The notes below the pieces were generated by a model that was not told the DNA's origin, did not search any database, and worked only from the letters and a program-made list of their open reading frames with translations. DNA of 46,854 nt from a virus, in the IMG/VR virus record IMGVR_UViG_3300028883_000067, positions 1 through 46,854 of that record; one strand, written 5' to 3'. Each line of letters begins with the position of its first letter. Within the stretch, counting starts at the first letter, position 1. The translations under genes were made by a program, and so were the position numbers. Below, piece by piece: positions 38,318 through 46,854 of this stretch.

Positions 38318-39102
38318 TGGCGGCAAGGTTTGGCGGAATCTTTCGGGGTTCTACGGCAATGTGGAACCGTTTGCTGCGGATGGGGCAGGAGGGTACTCTG
38401 TCTCCGGGGAACCGTATGTACTCGCAGGTGATGCGCGCCATTGGCCGCGATCCATCGACCGGGCAGGTGTCCGGGTCGGCCGCTGGCTTTTCTGGTGGAC
38501 CGGGCGGGGCGCTCTATGGTCGCGCGGTCGAGACGGGTATGGGGCTGCTGGACGCTCCCGAGTCGATTGACGATGAGGCGCAGCAGCAGCTTATCTCTGA
38601 AGCGCAGAACGCCATCAACCAGCAGTTCAACGAGCGCGCCCGACAGCTAGAGCGGTCCTTCTCTCGCCGCGGCCTTTCCGGGGGCGCCCTGATACGAGCG
38701 CGGCAAGACCTTGCGCGCGAGCGTTCTGCGGCCTTGGCCCGCGCCCCGCAGGAAGTGATTCGTGAGCGCGCCCTGCGGCGTGGTGCCGATGTTCGCAGTG
38801 CGCTGGGTGCCGTCGTGCCTTTGCTGGGGCATCAGGCCCGGATGCAGGCGCTCTCGCAGTCGCGGCCGCAGGCACCGTCTAGGACCATCGGCGTGTCGAG
38901 TCCGGGTGGCGGCCGAACGTGGGGCTTTGGACCCGCTGGCGGCCTGAGTTCTGCCTTCCAGCGCTCGTTCCTCGGAGGTCTCCAGTCTCCAGTGGCGGGA
39001 GGCTTGCAGCCGCGGTTCGCGCAACCGGCAGCCCAGCCGCAGCCCCGTAGGCAACTTGGTTTTTCGTTCTCGCCGGGCCTTTCTCCGTTCGGCGCGTTCT
39101 AG
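38317..39102 (+). CDS. Internal virion protein candidate (Gln/Arg-rich)
   Basis: 261 residues; site AAGGAGGAG. A helical Gln/Arg-rich core (ISEAQNAINQQFNERARQLE, RSFSRRGLSGGALIRARQDL) is followed by a Gly/Pro/Gln-rich tail. First of three large proteins before the spanin-like gene, matching the internal/ejection-protein block of podoviruses. Confidence 0.55.
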   Translation: MAARFGGIFRGSTAMWNRLLRMGQEGTLSPGNRMYSQVMRAIGRDPSTGQVSGSAAGFSGGPGGALYGRAVETGMGLLDAPESIDDEAQQQLISEAQNAINQQFNERARQLERSFSRRGLSGGALIRARQDLARERSAALARAPQEVIRERALRRGADVRSALGAVVPLLGHQARMQALSQSRPQAPSRTIGVSSPGGGRTWGFGPAGGLSSAFQRSFLGGLQSPVAGGLQPRFAQPAAQPQPRRQLGFSFSPGLSPFGAF

Positions 39103-39114
39103 AGGAGGCTGTCG

Positions 39115-40449
39115 ATGCCTGACATAATTGGCCCCGGTTTTGGTTATCAGCCGCTTGGGGGCGAGGCACCGGACCCGCGCGAGGCCATGCGTCGTGGGGC
39201 TGCCGTGCGAGCGCAGCAACAACAGCAACTAGCCAAGCTCCCGGACGAGCAGCTTCTAACGCTGGACCCGACGTGGGTGCACCAGAACCTAGACCCCGCG
39301 ACTCGGACACGCTTCGAGTACCTGAAGCAGCAGCGCGTCTCGTATCAGCGTGACCTCAATGAATTACGGCAGATGCGTGAGCAGCCCGAGCGGTACTCCG
39401 AGGAGGACATCTCGCGCGTGACGCGGCTCTTTGCTACGCGGTACGCGGACATGCCGGGCGCGGCAGAAGCGGTGGCGGCTGGAGAAGAGCTTGGCCTGGG
39501 CGTGAAACGCGAGATGACACTGGAAGAGCGCAAGCACGAGCTAGAGCTAGAGAAGCTGCGGCAGGCCGGCCGTGTGGGTCTTGAGAGAGAGAGGATTGGT
39601 GGCCGCGTTGAGCTTGCGGAGGTGAAGGGCAATATCCGGGCGCAGGCTTCGGCGCTCGACAGGACGCATGACGCGGACCAAGCGAAGCTGGAGGCTGGGT
39701 TGCGGGACTTGCTGGCAGCCAAGGCCGACGCCCGCATTCCCGCCCGCGACAAGTATCTTGCTGAGAAGCGTGAGGTCGAGGCTGGGCGCGGCCGAGAACA
39801 CGACCAGTGGATGTCGCAGTTTGACGCCGAGAACGACCGCATCATGCAGCTTCGCGGGCACGAGTTCAGGGTGGCGCGCATGGAGGTGTCTGCCGCCATC
39901 GACCAAGCCGCCGCCGTTGCGGAGCGGGATTTTCAGCGCGACATGGTTCTCCTTGAGCAGGAGTGGAAGGCGGGGGAGGCCGAACGCGAACGCACATTCA
40001 AGGAACACGTAGCACGACTGAAGCTGGAGTCAAAGGAGAAGATTGCTTCCGAGCGCCTGAAGTTCGAGCGTGAGGGTCTAGCGGAACGCAAGGCTCAGGC
40101 GGCATTGCGCGCGCACCAAAAGGTCATGGCAATCAATCTCAAGAAACTGGAGATTGAGCGTCGTTACGATCCCCGGCGCTTCGCGGCCAAGCGCGCAAGC
40201 ATGGAGAACGCTGTCGTCAACAAAACGCTCAGCGCGTTCAAGCACCCGCAGCTTGGTATGGACTGGCGAGCCGTGGAAAGCTACGCACAGGGCTTGGGAA
40301 TGCCTCCGATGGAAGGGTACGAGCCTCCCCGCAGCAAGACGGGTAGGCTGCGCGGCCCCGGTCCTCACACCATGAGTCTGTATCAAGCGCAGGCGCAGTC
40401 GTTCCAGTCGGCTGCCGCGCTGCCGTTGGGGTTCACGGAGGACGAGTAA
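39115..40449 (+). CDS. Coiled-coil internal virion protein candidate
   Basis: 444 residues, starting MPDIIGPGFGYQPLGG. Residues about 120-350 form a long Glu/Lys/Arg-rich coiled coil (LEERKHELELEKLRQAGRVG and many similar heptads). No enzymatic motif. Position suggests an ejection or tail-interior protein. Confidence 0.6.
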   Translation: MPDIIGPGFGYQPLGGEAPDPREAMRRGAAVRAQQQQQLAKLPDEQLLTLDPTWVHQNLDPATRTRFEYLKQQRVSYQRDLNELRQMREQPERYSEEDISRVTRLFATRYADMPGAAEAVAAGEELGLGVKREMTLEERKHELELEKLRQAGRVGLERERIGGRVELAEVKGNIRAQASALDRTHDADQAKLEAGLRDLLAAKADARIPARDKYLAEKREVEAGRGREHDQWMSQFDAENDRIMQLRGHEFRVARMEVSAAIDQAAAVAERDFQRDMVLLEQEWKAGEAERERTFKEHVARLKLESKEKIASERLKFEREGLAERKAQAALRAHQKVMAINLKKLEIERRYDPRRFAAKRASMENAVVNKTLSAFKHPQLGMDWRAVESYAQGLGMPPMEGYEPPRSKTGRLRGPGPHTMSLYQAQAQSFQSAAALPLGFTEDE

Positions 40450-43400
40450 TGCCTGAGCCGGTTGTCTCCCAGCCGGAACCGCTGGAGGTCTCTCCGCTTC
40501 CTCCGTTCGTGGGACCTCCGGTAGACTTTGGCGCGACGGTACAGGCCGAGCGCGAGGCCACCGAGGTCGTGCGGCCCGCGCGTCGCTTCAGGCTGAGTCC
40601 GCGCGAGGTGGGTGCCTCTCTCCGACAAGCCCTGCGTGGCGGTGCCGAGATTGCCGGCGCGGTCGCTGGAGTCGCAGAGCGCATCGCGCTGCCACTGGAG
40701 CTTAGAGCGCCGCCGGAAACGGTTCGCACCCAGACGTGGCTGGAGCTTCAGCCCGACATGTACCGCCAGCTTTCGGATGTTATCAACGTCCCCAGCGAGT
40801 TCATCAAGGCAATCAACCGCCTCAAGATTCCTCCGACTCGCGCGACGCCCCACGCGGGGCCGACGATTCGGGATGTTCTGGAGTGGCGCAAGTGGGCGCT
40901 GAAATTTCAGAAGCGCGGAGGCGCACTGCAAGACGTGCTCCGCGAGGCCACGGACCCGGCGGGCGGCGTGGGGTTGCTGCGCGCGCTGGGGGCACCCGCA
41001 GAAGCTCTCGGTGCCAGCGCCGTTGAGGCCGCCCAGATTCTTACGGAGGAGGCCGAAGCCGAGGTGGGGCTGCACGGGGAGCCTATCGTTCAAGACCCGC
41101 TGCTTCGCATCCTGGGAGCCGGCGCCCGCCAGTTCAAAGAGGCCGGAGGTATGCCCGGCGGTCCCGACGCCCTGACGCCGGAAGAGGTGGCCTTTGGCGC
41201 GGAGAAGATTCCGGAGGCCGCGGAGCGTCGTTTCGGCAAGGCTGTTTCGCGAGACCCTTGGGTGCAGGCAGCCGGTCTCGCGGAAGAGATTCTGCCGCCG
41301 TTGATCGTGGAGGCTTTCCCGGCGGCGATGGCCCGCGCCGCAGCCACCAAGGCGCGGGACGCTGCGGTAAAAATCACCGACAACATGTTCAAGACGATGC
41401 TGAACGCCGGCGTTGGGGCTGACGACGCAGCAAGGGCTATCGTGCGGGACGCTGCGCGGCGTGGTTCCGACCGCTTCGCGGACATCGCCGCGGCAGCATA
41501 TCGCGCCGCACACAAAACCACACATACGGCCTCCGTCACACTGGACGACGCGCCCGCCTTAGGGCTGTCCTTGCGCAAGGCTGTGAACACGACGCCGGAG
41601 GTTGCTGACTTCGCTAGGCGCACGGACGAGTTAGTGCCGTGGAAACCCTTCCTGCCAGAGACAGCGACCGACGAGCAGCTTGAGGCGGCCGCGCGGCTGC
41701 AAGCCTATCTTAGCGAGAAAATCGCACGCGCCAACAGTATCCGTGTCGGCAGGGGTGACGCGCCACTGACGATGGGTGACGCCCAGAAGCTTGCCATCAA
41801 GCAACAGGGTATTACCGGCAAAACCATCATGCAAATGAACGCGCTTGAAACCAAGAACTTCGCAGACGACGTTCTCTCCAGCGTGGACCGCGCCGGCATC
41901 GTAAAGGCTGCGCGTTCCCCGGAGTACGTGTTTAAGGGCACGGGCATTTGGAGGCGTGTGGACGAGGCCCAGAACGCCATTAACCGCGACCTTGAGAACT
42001 ATATCGGCAGGACGCAGAACCGTGTCGCGGCCGTTCGCAAGTCATTGGAATCCGAGGCAAAGCGTCGGGGCTGGAGTGTCAAAGATACGTACATCCGGTT
42101 CCTGAAAATGCGCGCAGGCGAGGACACCCCCAAGACGCTTAGCGAACAGAAAATCCTCGGGCGCCTTGAGTCGCTGTGGGACGATATGGCGGCGCGGCGG
42201 GCAGAAGCCGGCCTCGAAACAATCAAGGACAACTATTTTACGAAGCTGTTCATAGACAAGCCCACGGCGTACCGGGGCACTCGGACACGAGTGGAGGGGG
42301 AGGCTCAGGAAACCGTAGAGCAGTTCTTGGCGCGCGGCGGCGACCCGGACATTCCGCGCGCACTCGAAGCCAACATCAAGGAAACTGTTCGGCTTCAGCA
42401 CTCCATCCCAGCAAAGGCAGCTATGATGCAGGAGGCCCAGCACCTCCCCGCCAACCTGAAGAGCGCAGCCGAGGACTTGGCAAACGTAATGTTGGGAAGG
42501 CGCTTCCGCGGGATGGGCAACGAATTCGCGCGCAAGCTGGCCCGCTTCTTTCATTTCCAGAAGCTCTCTTTCAGCCCCGCGAAGCCCGCCCGAAACTTCC
42601 TTGTGCAGGGTCTCGGTCACAACTTTGCTGAGTTTGGCGCAGACAACCTAGCGCACGGCCTCAAAACGTTCCGGACCAAGGATGGGGAGCTACTGCGACG
42701 AGCGGCTACGCGCACCCACGGACTGAGGGAACTCGCTGGCACAGAGCAGGCACTTGGTGAGCTTGCGGGAAAGAGCTTCGGGTCTGCTGACGAGTACGCA
42801 AGCCATCTCCTCGATAGGATCAGCGAGGTGGGGCTGAAGTGGTATCGGACCAGCGAGGTCCAGTGGAACAAGACGATTGGCTTCCACGCTGGGTTTCGCA
42901 GGGAACTCAAGGAGCTTGCGTCTGCCGGAGACGAGGGCGCCAAGGCGCTTCTAAAGGGAGACCGCTGGAAGGAGTTGTCGCGCGCCGTTCTCTCGGGCCA
43001 GGAGGCCAACCTGAAGTCGTTCATCGACTCGGGGGAGTGGTCTGCGTGGCAGCGAGCCATCCCGAAGGCGCAGGAGGCCGTGCGTCGCGTTCACTTTATG
43101 TATGGTATGAGCGACCGCCCGGCGTTTCTACGCAGCCCGTTCTTCCGCGCGTTCGGTGTCTTTGCAACGTGGCCGGTCAAGCGCGCCGAGATGGTTGCGG
43201 ATTGGGGCGAGGATGTCTACAAAGCGTACCGTCTGCTACAGCAAGGCAAGGAAGGCGCGTCGCGCCTGTTGCTACGCAGGGCCATGAAGCCGTTGCGTTA
43301 TCTTGTGGGCGGCAAGGGGCTGACGGTCGCTGGGGGCGTTGCGGGGTGGAACCTGCGGCACTCCATGTTCCCCGACTTTGTACGAGGGAACTTTGATCCA

Positions 43401-44042
43401 GAATCCTTGACTACCATCTCTGCCGGGCTGCTGTTCGATGTGATGAAGTATTGGACGGCGACCGCCGAAGGCAAGCCCGAGACGGCTGAGCGCATGAAGC
43501 AGAAGGTGATTCGAGCCTTGAGACACGAGGGCATCGCGCGTCTTGTCGAGGGTGCGCAGGCTATGGCGAGAGGCGAAACACGCTACCCCTCGCGCAGCAA
43601 GATCAAGTCGTTTTTTGGCATCCAGGAGGGCGCCAAGAAAGATGACATGGGGGCAGTTGAGGCCCTGATGCACATGCTAGGTGCGCCGACCGAGCGTAGC
43701 TTCCGCGAGCGGGAGTCCATTCAAGAGGTGGGCGCGGAGAAGGAACAGCGCAAGGCGCGTCTTGTTCCCTACGAGGAGCGTATGCTCTCGCTGCTTCGGG
43801 ACGGGGACCGCCAGGGTGCGCTTGAGGTGGCAACAGAAGCCGCTGAACTGTGGCAGGATACTGAGGGAGCGCAGGGATACCCGTTCACGTCCTCCACGAT
43901 CCGCGCCGTTTTCCAGAAGGCAACCCGCACACGCCGGGAGCGCGCGGAACGTACAAGGCCCAGGCCCGGTTCGCGGGAAGAGGCGGAGGCAAGACTGGAA
44001 AGGGAAGTGGGAATCCGAGAAAGGGAGGAGGAGTCATGGTGA
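40449..44042 (+). CDS. Large internal virion protein (1197 residues)
   Basis: The largest gene. A Pro-rich start (MPEPVVSQPEPLEVSPLPPF), several Ala/Arg-rich helical regions, a middle part with weakly hydrophobic helices, and a basic C-terminal tail. Overlaps the previous stop (TAATG). No muramidase or protease motif is evident by eye. By size and position it resembles podovirus internal or ejection proteins, but a tape-measure-like role cannot be excluded. Confidence 0.6.
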   Translation: MPEPVVSQPEPLEVSPLPPFVGPPVDFGATVQAEREATEVVRPARRFRLSPREVGASLRQALRGGAEIAGAVAGVAERIALPLELRAPPETVRTQTWLELQPDMYRQLSDVINVPSEFIKAINRLKIPPTRATPHAGPTIRDVLEWRKWALKFQKRGGALQDVLREATDPAGGVGLLRALGAPAEALGASAVEAAQILTEEAEAEVGLHGEPIVQDPLLRILGAGARQFKEAGGMPGGPDALTPEEVAFGAEKIPEAAERRFGKAVSRDPWVQAAGLAEEILPPLIVEAFPAAMARAAATKARDAAVKITDNMFKTMLNAGVGADDAARAIVRDAARRGSDRFADIAAAAYRAAHKTTHTASVTLDDAPALGLSLRKAVNTTPEVADFARRTDELVPWKPFLPETATDEQLEAAARLQAYLSEKIARANSIRVGRGDAPLTMGDAQKLAIKQQGITGKTIMQMNALETKNFADDVLSSVDRAGIVKAARSPEYVFKGTGIWRRVDEAQNAINRDLENYIGRTQNRVAAVRKSLESEAKRRGWSVKDTYIRFLKMRAGEDTPKTLSEQKILGRLESLWDDMAARRAEAGLETIKDNYFTKLFIDKPTAYRGTRTRVEGEAQETVEQFLARGGDPDIPRALEANIKETVRLQHSIPAKAAMMQEAQHLPANLKSAAEDLANVMLGRRFRGMGNEFARKLARFFHFQKLSFSPAKPARNFLVQGLGHNFAEFGADNLAHGLKTFRTKDGELLRRAATRTHGLRELAGTEQALGELAGKSFGSADEYASHLLDRISEVGLKWYRTSEVQWNKTIGFHAGFRRELKELASAGDEGAKALLKGDRWKELSRAVLSGQEANLKSFIDSGEWSAWQRAIPKAQEAVRRVHFMYGMSDRPAFLRSPFFRAFGVFATWPVKRAEMVADWGEDVYKAYRLLQQGKEGASRLLLRRAMKPLRYLVGGKGLTVAGGVAGWNLRHSMFPDFVRGNFDPESLTTISAGLLFDVMKYWTATAEGKPETAERMKQKVIRALRHEGIARLVEGAQAMARGETRYPSRSKIKSFFGIQEGAKKDDMGAVEALMHMLGAPTERSFRERESIQEVGAEKEQRKARLVPYEERMLSLLRDGDRQGALEVATEAAELWQDTEGAQGYPFTSSTIRAVFQKATRTRRERAERTRPRPGSREEAEARLEREVGIREREEESW

Positions 44043-44512
44043 GGTGGCTGTGGGTGTTGGTGCTGGTGTTCTGCGCTGGATGCAGTTGGCAGTACACGCC
44101 AGAGCAGCAGGTGGAAGTGGACAAGTGGCGTGCGGAGGCGAAAACGGCAGCCGCCGAGCTTGCGGAAGCCAAGGAACTCATGGAGGCGAAGTGGGCCGAG
44201 GTCAAGAAGTGGGAGGCGCGGCTTGCTGACGGCAAGTGGCGCGATCTTTCTCTTGCCGAGATTCAGGAGGGGGTTGCTTTCGCGCGCCAGTCATACAACG
44301 AGGCCGTGGTGAAGGTCGCGCAGCTTGAGGGCCGCTACAAAAGCGCAGCCGAGAGTTTCAAGGCGGCGAAGGAGGCTGGAGTCCCGACGTGGCGGCTTGT
44401 TCTGGAGGGTGTTGCCGTCGTGCTTCTGGGGCTGTTCGGCGGCAAGCGAAACCTGCCCGCGCTCATCGGCGCTGGCGCCGACAAGGTAGCGAAGAAGCTG
44501 AACGGAGGCTAG
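44036..44512 (+). CDS. Lipoprotein with coiled coil (spanin-like)
   Basis: 158 residues. A short signal peptide (WLWVLVLVFCAGC) ends in a lipobox-like CAGC, followed by a long coiled coil (EVDKWRAEAKTAAAELAEAK) and a C-terminal hydrophobic stretch (LVLEGVAVVLLGLFG). It is the last rightward gene, where lysis genes often lie. An outer- or unimolecular-spanin function is inferred. Its stop shares the palindrome CTAG with the stop of the opposing gene. Confidence 0.6.
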   Translation: MVRWLWVLVLVFCAGCSWQYTPEQQVEVDKWRAEAKTAAAELAEAKELMEAKWAEVKKWEARLADGKWRDLSLAEIQEGVAFARQSYNEAVVKVAQLEGRYKSAAESFKAAKEAGVPTWRLVLEGVAVVLLGLFGGKRNLPALIGAGADKVAKKLNGG

Positions 44513-44793
44513 TAGACACGGCGCCACGAACCGCCGTAGCGCTTCCATTTACCATCCTTTGAGACGCCGCGCTTCCACTCTTCTCGGGTGAAGGCGCGGC
44601 GTTTTCCAAAGGCCCTTTCGATTCCCTCGGCTTCCTTGGCGTCCCAGCCGCGGTGCCCCCGGATAGCCTTGTCTCTCTTGTCGCGTCGCGGCAGCGGGTG
44701 CTCGCCACCTCCGTCGTAACCGTCGTCCCACTTTACCTTGTTGAGTATCTTTTGCTGCCGGTCTATGCGCATCTTCTCGGGAAGCTCAGGCAT
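44509..44793 (-). CDS. Hypothetical 94-residue protein, last gene of leftward operon
   Basis: Basic and Trp-rich (GYDGGGEHPLPRRDKRDKAI, SKDGKWKRYGGSWRRVY). Its TAG overlaps the TAG of the rightward transcript, so the two operons converge with no spacer. Function unknown. Confidence 0.6.
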   Translation of the reverse strand: MPELPEKMRIDRQQKILNKVKWDDGYDGGGEHPLPRRDKRDKAIRGHRGWDAKEAEGIERAFGKRRAFTREEWKRGVSKDGKWKRYGGSWRRVY

Positions 44794-45366
44794 CTACGGC
44801 TCCTCCTCTCCGTTTACAACGGCTGCCTCGTATGTCGCTTTGGGTTGGTCGGCAAGCAACTTAAGAACCTTGCATCGCGCCACGTCTGAAATGAACACGT
44901 TTCTGATTTCGATACCAAAGCCACGGAGGCCGGCTGCCAGCCCAGCTTTCAGGTCGGCGTCTATCTGGTCGGCGTCGGCCATGACCTCGGATAACTTGCG
45001 CTTCCACATTCCGCGCTTAACAGCCGCAAGCCCAAGGTCTCGCAGGGCCTCCTCCGGATCGTGCACCCTCGAAAGGGCCAGCAGGGGGTCACGTATCTTC
45101 CAGACCACGATTGCGCCAACAGCAAGCGGCTCCCCTTCCACCGTGATAACCTGACTTGGCAGGTTGGTGGTTTGCCGCACCACGGGGACAGTGAGCAGTT
45201 GCGTCCAGAACGGCCACCAGACAACGAGACATCCGGACCCCACGGCTCTCGGCTTGCCCCTCACGAACGCCACTCCGCCCTCATAGCTTGGGATGATTGT
45301 GAGGCGGGGGATCAGGCGTCCGAAGAAGCGAACAATATCCCCAACCCAACCAAGTGCGCCGTTCAC
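44794..45366 (-). CDS. SPFH/Band-7 (stomatin-like) protein
   Basis: 190 residues. IIPSYEGGVAFVRGKPRAVG followed by LVVWWPFWTQLLTVPVVRQT, the IVVWKIRDP strand and VKRGMWKRKLSEVMAD match the N-terminal beta-sandwich plus alpha region of SPFH/Band-7 domains, membrane-scaffold proteins. The amphipathic start (VGDIVRFFGRLIPRL) could anchor it. Phage-encoded members are uncommon; a role at the host membrane during infection is possible. GTG start with GGGAG six bases upstream. Confidence 0.7.
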   Translation of the reverse strand: MNGALGWVGDIVRFFGRLIPRLTIIPSYEGGVAFVRGKPRAVGSGCLVVWWPFWTQLLTVPVVRQTTNLPSQVITVEGEPLAVGAIVVWKIRDPLLALSRVHDPEEALRDLGLAAVKRGMWKRKLSEVMADADQIDADLKAGLAAGLRGFGIEIRNVFISDVARCKVLKLLADQPKATYEAAVVNGEEEP

Positions 45367-45367
45367 A

Positions 45368-45487
45368 TCAAACTCCCAATCTTAGGCCGGAGTCGTGGCG
45401 GTGGAAGCGGTGGAAGCGGCAACCGAGATGGGCTTCGCGGAGCCGCATCAGTTTGTCCGCTTCGGCCCGGTCCTTGCCTTCAAGCAT
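45368..45487 (-). CDS. 39-residue His-rich ORF
   Basis: ATG directly after AAGGAGGAGGT; MLEGKDRAEADKLMRLREAH then a His-rich end (CRFHRFHRHDSG). Good ribosome site and snug fit between genes; the His/Cys cluster may bind metal. Confidence 0.5.
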   Translation of the reverse strand: MLEGKDRAEADKLMRLREAHLGCRFHRFHRHDSGLRLGV

Positions 45488-45496
45488 ACCTCCTCC

Positions 45497-46354
45497 TTAC
45501 GCGGTCAGCGTCACACTGATGCTGTTTTGGCGGTGCGAACCGTCGCGCTCAAACGGGCGAATGTCGATGCGCGGCGTGCCGAGCGGCACGGGGCGGTAGC
45601 CGCGCTTCTCGCCGTAGCCTGCCGCGCCGTCATCGTAGGTCTTGAGGTAAGAGCCGGTGAACACGCCAAGCTGCGTCCGGTGAACCAAGGACAGGCAATT
45701 CCGGTCGGCGTCCGTGTAGACGTTGCTCTTGGCGTCCTGTTCGTGGAGGTGCCCGATGAGCACGAGGTCCGCGTAGGGATACATCTCCATGAACCGGACG
45801 AGCCGGTTCGTGCGACCGCCGGGACTCTGCGCTGCGCCCGCGCCGTGGTGCGCGAAGATGCGGTAAGTGCGGTTGGGACCGTTTTTGGCATTGGGTGTAC
45901 GCTTCTTGAACGCGATGTCCAGCAGGCAGGAGTAGCCGAGGTCGCGGACACCAAGCTCCTCGACCATCCAGTGATGGAGCCGCTGTGAATGCTGAATCTC
46001 GTACTTGTCCTCGTGGTTCCCGTACAACATGCCGACGCACTTGTCCTTGATGGGCTTGAGCGCGTCCACCACGAGTGCCTTCATGTACTCGCCCCAATAG
46101 GCAAGCGACTGAAGCGGAATGCCCGGCGTTACCGTGTCCGCATCCCACCGCTTGTCGCTGGGACCGATGAAGTCCGCGTAGTCGCCCATGCCGAGCCAGA
46201 GCGCCAGCGGGTCCGCAGCTATCTCTGCCACGGTTTGCTTGAACAGTTTGTACGCACACCCCTTCGCGCCGAGATGGATGTCTCCCAGCGGATAGAGGTG
46301 GTACTGCGCCCCGCGCTGTTTCATGTGGATGATGTGCTTCCCGGCGGCTATCAT
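45497..46354 (-). CDS. Calcineurin-like metallophosphoesterase
   Basis: 285 residues with all metal-site motifs of the family in order: LGDIHLG, GMGDYAD, YGNHED, AHHGAG and GHLHEQ. These bind two divalent metals and hydrolyse phosphomono- or diesters. It is a single-domain form, not a full SbcD. Substrate could be nucleic acid or a nucleotide signal. ATG overlaps the upstream stop as ATGA. Confidence 0.85.
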   Translation of the reverse strand: MIAAGKHIIHMKQRGAQYHLYPLGDIHLGAKGCAYKLFKQTVAEIAADPLALWLGMGDYADFIGPSDKRWDADTVTPGIPLQSLAYWGEYMKALVVDALKPIKDKCVGMLYGNHEDKYEIQHSQRLHHWMVEELGVRDLGYSCLLDIAFKKRTPNAKNGPNRTYRIFAHHGAGAAQSPGGRTNRLVRFMEMYPYADLVLIGHLHEQDAKSNVYTDADRNCLSLVHRTQLGVFTGSYLKTYDDGAAGYGEKRGYRPVPLGTPRIDIRPFERDGSHRQNSISVTLTA

Positions 46355-46608
46355 TCCTTGCCCTCCAACATGGCGTCCAGTTTGTCAGCGTACCCACACA
46401 AGTCCACCAAGTTATCGTGCTTGTGGCCGTTGGCTTGGCGGGAGAGCTTGACGCACATCAAGAAGGTTACACCCTGCTCCGGCGTCATGTCGATGCCGGT
46501 CATCAGCTTGAACAGGGCGCAGGTGCGCGCGAAGTCCTCCCGGATGGGACCGTAGCTCTTGGCGCGATCCCCGTTGACAAGTTCGTGGGCCTCCAGTGCG
46601 GCGCTCAT
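46351..46608 (-). CDS. DUF6378-like phage protein
   Basis: 85 residues. HELVNGDRAKSYGPIREDFA and FLMCVKLSRQANGHKHDNLV with VDLCGYADKLD are the conserved blocks of DUF6378, a frequent phage protein of unknown role. Start chosen at the ATG that overlaps the DUF4406 stop. Confidence 0.7.
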   Translation of the reverse strand: MSAALEAHELVNGDRAKSYGPIREDFARTCALFKLMTGIDMTPEQGVTFLMCVKLSRQANGHKHDNLVDLCGYADKLDAMLEGKE

Positions 46609-46854
46609 GTTTCCACCGCTTGCTTCAGGTCGTGTAGCGACGAGAACACTGGGATGCCAAGCGCGAGGGCGTTGTCGATTTCGGCTTTTGTGCCCCGGCT
46701 CTTCTCGTGTCCCGGCGTCAAAAGGACGGCGTGCGAAACTTCGAGCCACTGCATACTGCGCTCGTACACGCTCTCAATCGGTTCACCGAAGATCGGTAGA
46801 CCCGCCGCTGCCGCTGCGATGTATCGCAGGCAATCCTCCCACGGCACGAACGGC
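46605..46854 (-). CDS. DUF4406-like protein, C-terminal part (split by contig end)
   Basis: C-terminal portion of the same 120-residue protein whose start lies at 255 on the minus strand. It includes the VPWEDCLRYIAAAAAGLP helix and the VLLTPGHEKSRGT loop. The 142-base overlap means bases 46713-46854 and 1-142 encode the same residues twice in the linear representation. Confidence 0.75.
   Translation of the reverse strand, partial: PFVPWEDCLRYIAAAAAGLPIFGEPIESVYERSMQWLEVSHAVLLTPGHEKSRGTKAEIDNALALGIPVFSSLHDLKQAVET
46713..46854. repeat. Terminal direct repeat, right copy
   Basis: Matches 1-142 except one base (46728 G versus 16 T). See left copy. Marks circular closure. Confidence 0.9.

Overview
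The window is a complete, circularly closed tailed-phage genome of about 46.7 kb. The first 142 bases recur as the last 142 (1-142 = 46713-46854, one mismatch), so the unique length is 46,712 bp and one gene is split across the ends. No bacterial housekeeping genes and no integrase are seen, so a lytic life style is likely. The host cannot be named from sequence alone. Strong GGAGG ribosome sites, frequent GTG starts and near-consensus sigma-70 promoters point to a bacterial host. A major capsid protein resembling the SU10/DUF5309 family, and the absence of a tape-measure protein or sheath, suggest a podovirus-like virion.

Layout. A leftward early operon starts at a promoter near 14.25 kb, runs to base 1 and, across the circle junction, on to 44.5 kb. 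It holds about 45 small, overlapping (ATGA/GTGA) genes: replication and recombination functions (replisome organiser, DnaC-like loader, Sak4-like ATPase, SSB-like protein, RusA), an HTH regulator with its own promoter, a thioredoxin-fold protein, roughly ten small zinc-ribbon proteins, a class II glutamine amidotransferase next to a zinc-finger amidoligase, a metallophosphoesterase, a Band-7/SPFH protein and a DUF4406 protein. A 1.2-kb control region (14.2-15.4 kb) separates it from rightward genes. These begin with an accessory region (15.4-21.8 kb): a radical-SAM enzyme, tRNA-Thr(CGT), three small ORFs, a long structured leader, a radical-SAM/SPASM-glycosyltransferase fusion, an FkbM methyltransferase, a sulfotransferase, a sialyltransferase-like protein and a CMP-sialate-synthetase-like protein. 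The morphogenesis genes follow (21.8-44.5 kb): small terminase, intein-containing large terminase, portal, scaffold candidate, capsid, a virion-module glycosyltransferase, tail/adaptor proteins, tail fibre, a very GC-rich virion insert, internal virion proteins and a spanin-like lipoprotein.

How it fits together. Early genes recruit the host replisome and recombine DNA; late genes package and build the particle. Two accessory biochemical systems stand out. One is the amidoligase + glutamine amidotransferase pair (predicted amide/peptide-bond chemistry). The other is the six-enzyme cassette at 15.4-21.8 kb, which could build or decorate a sialylated, sulfated or methylated glycan on the virion or host surface. 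Both functions are predictions from family motifs.
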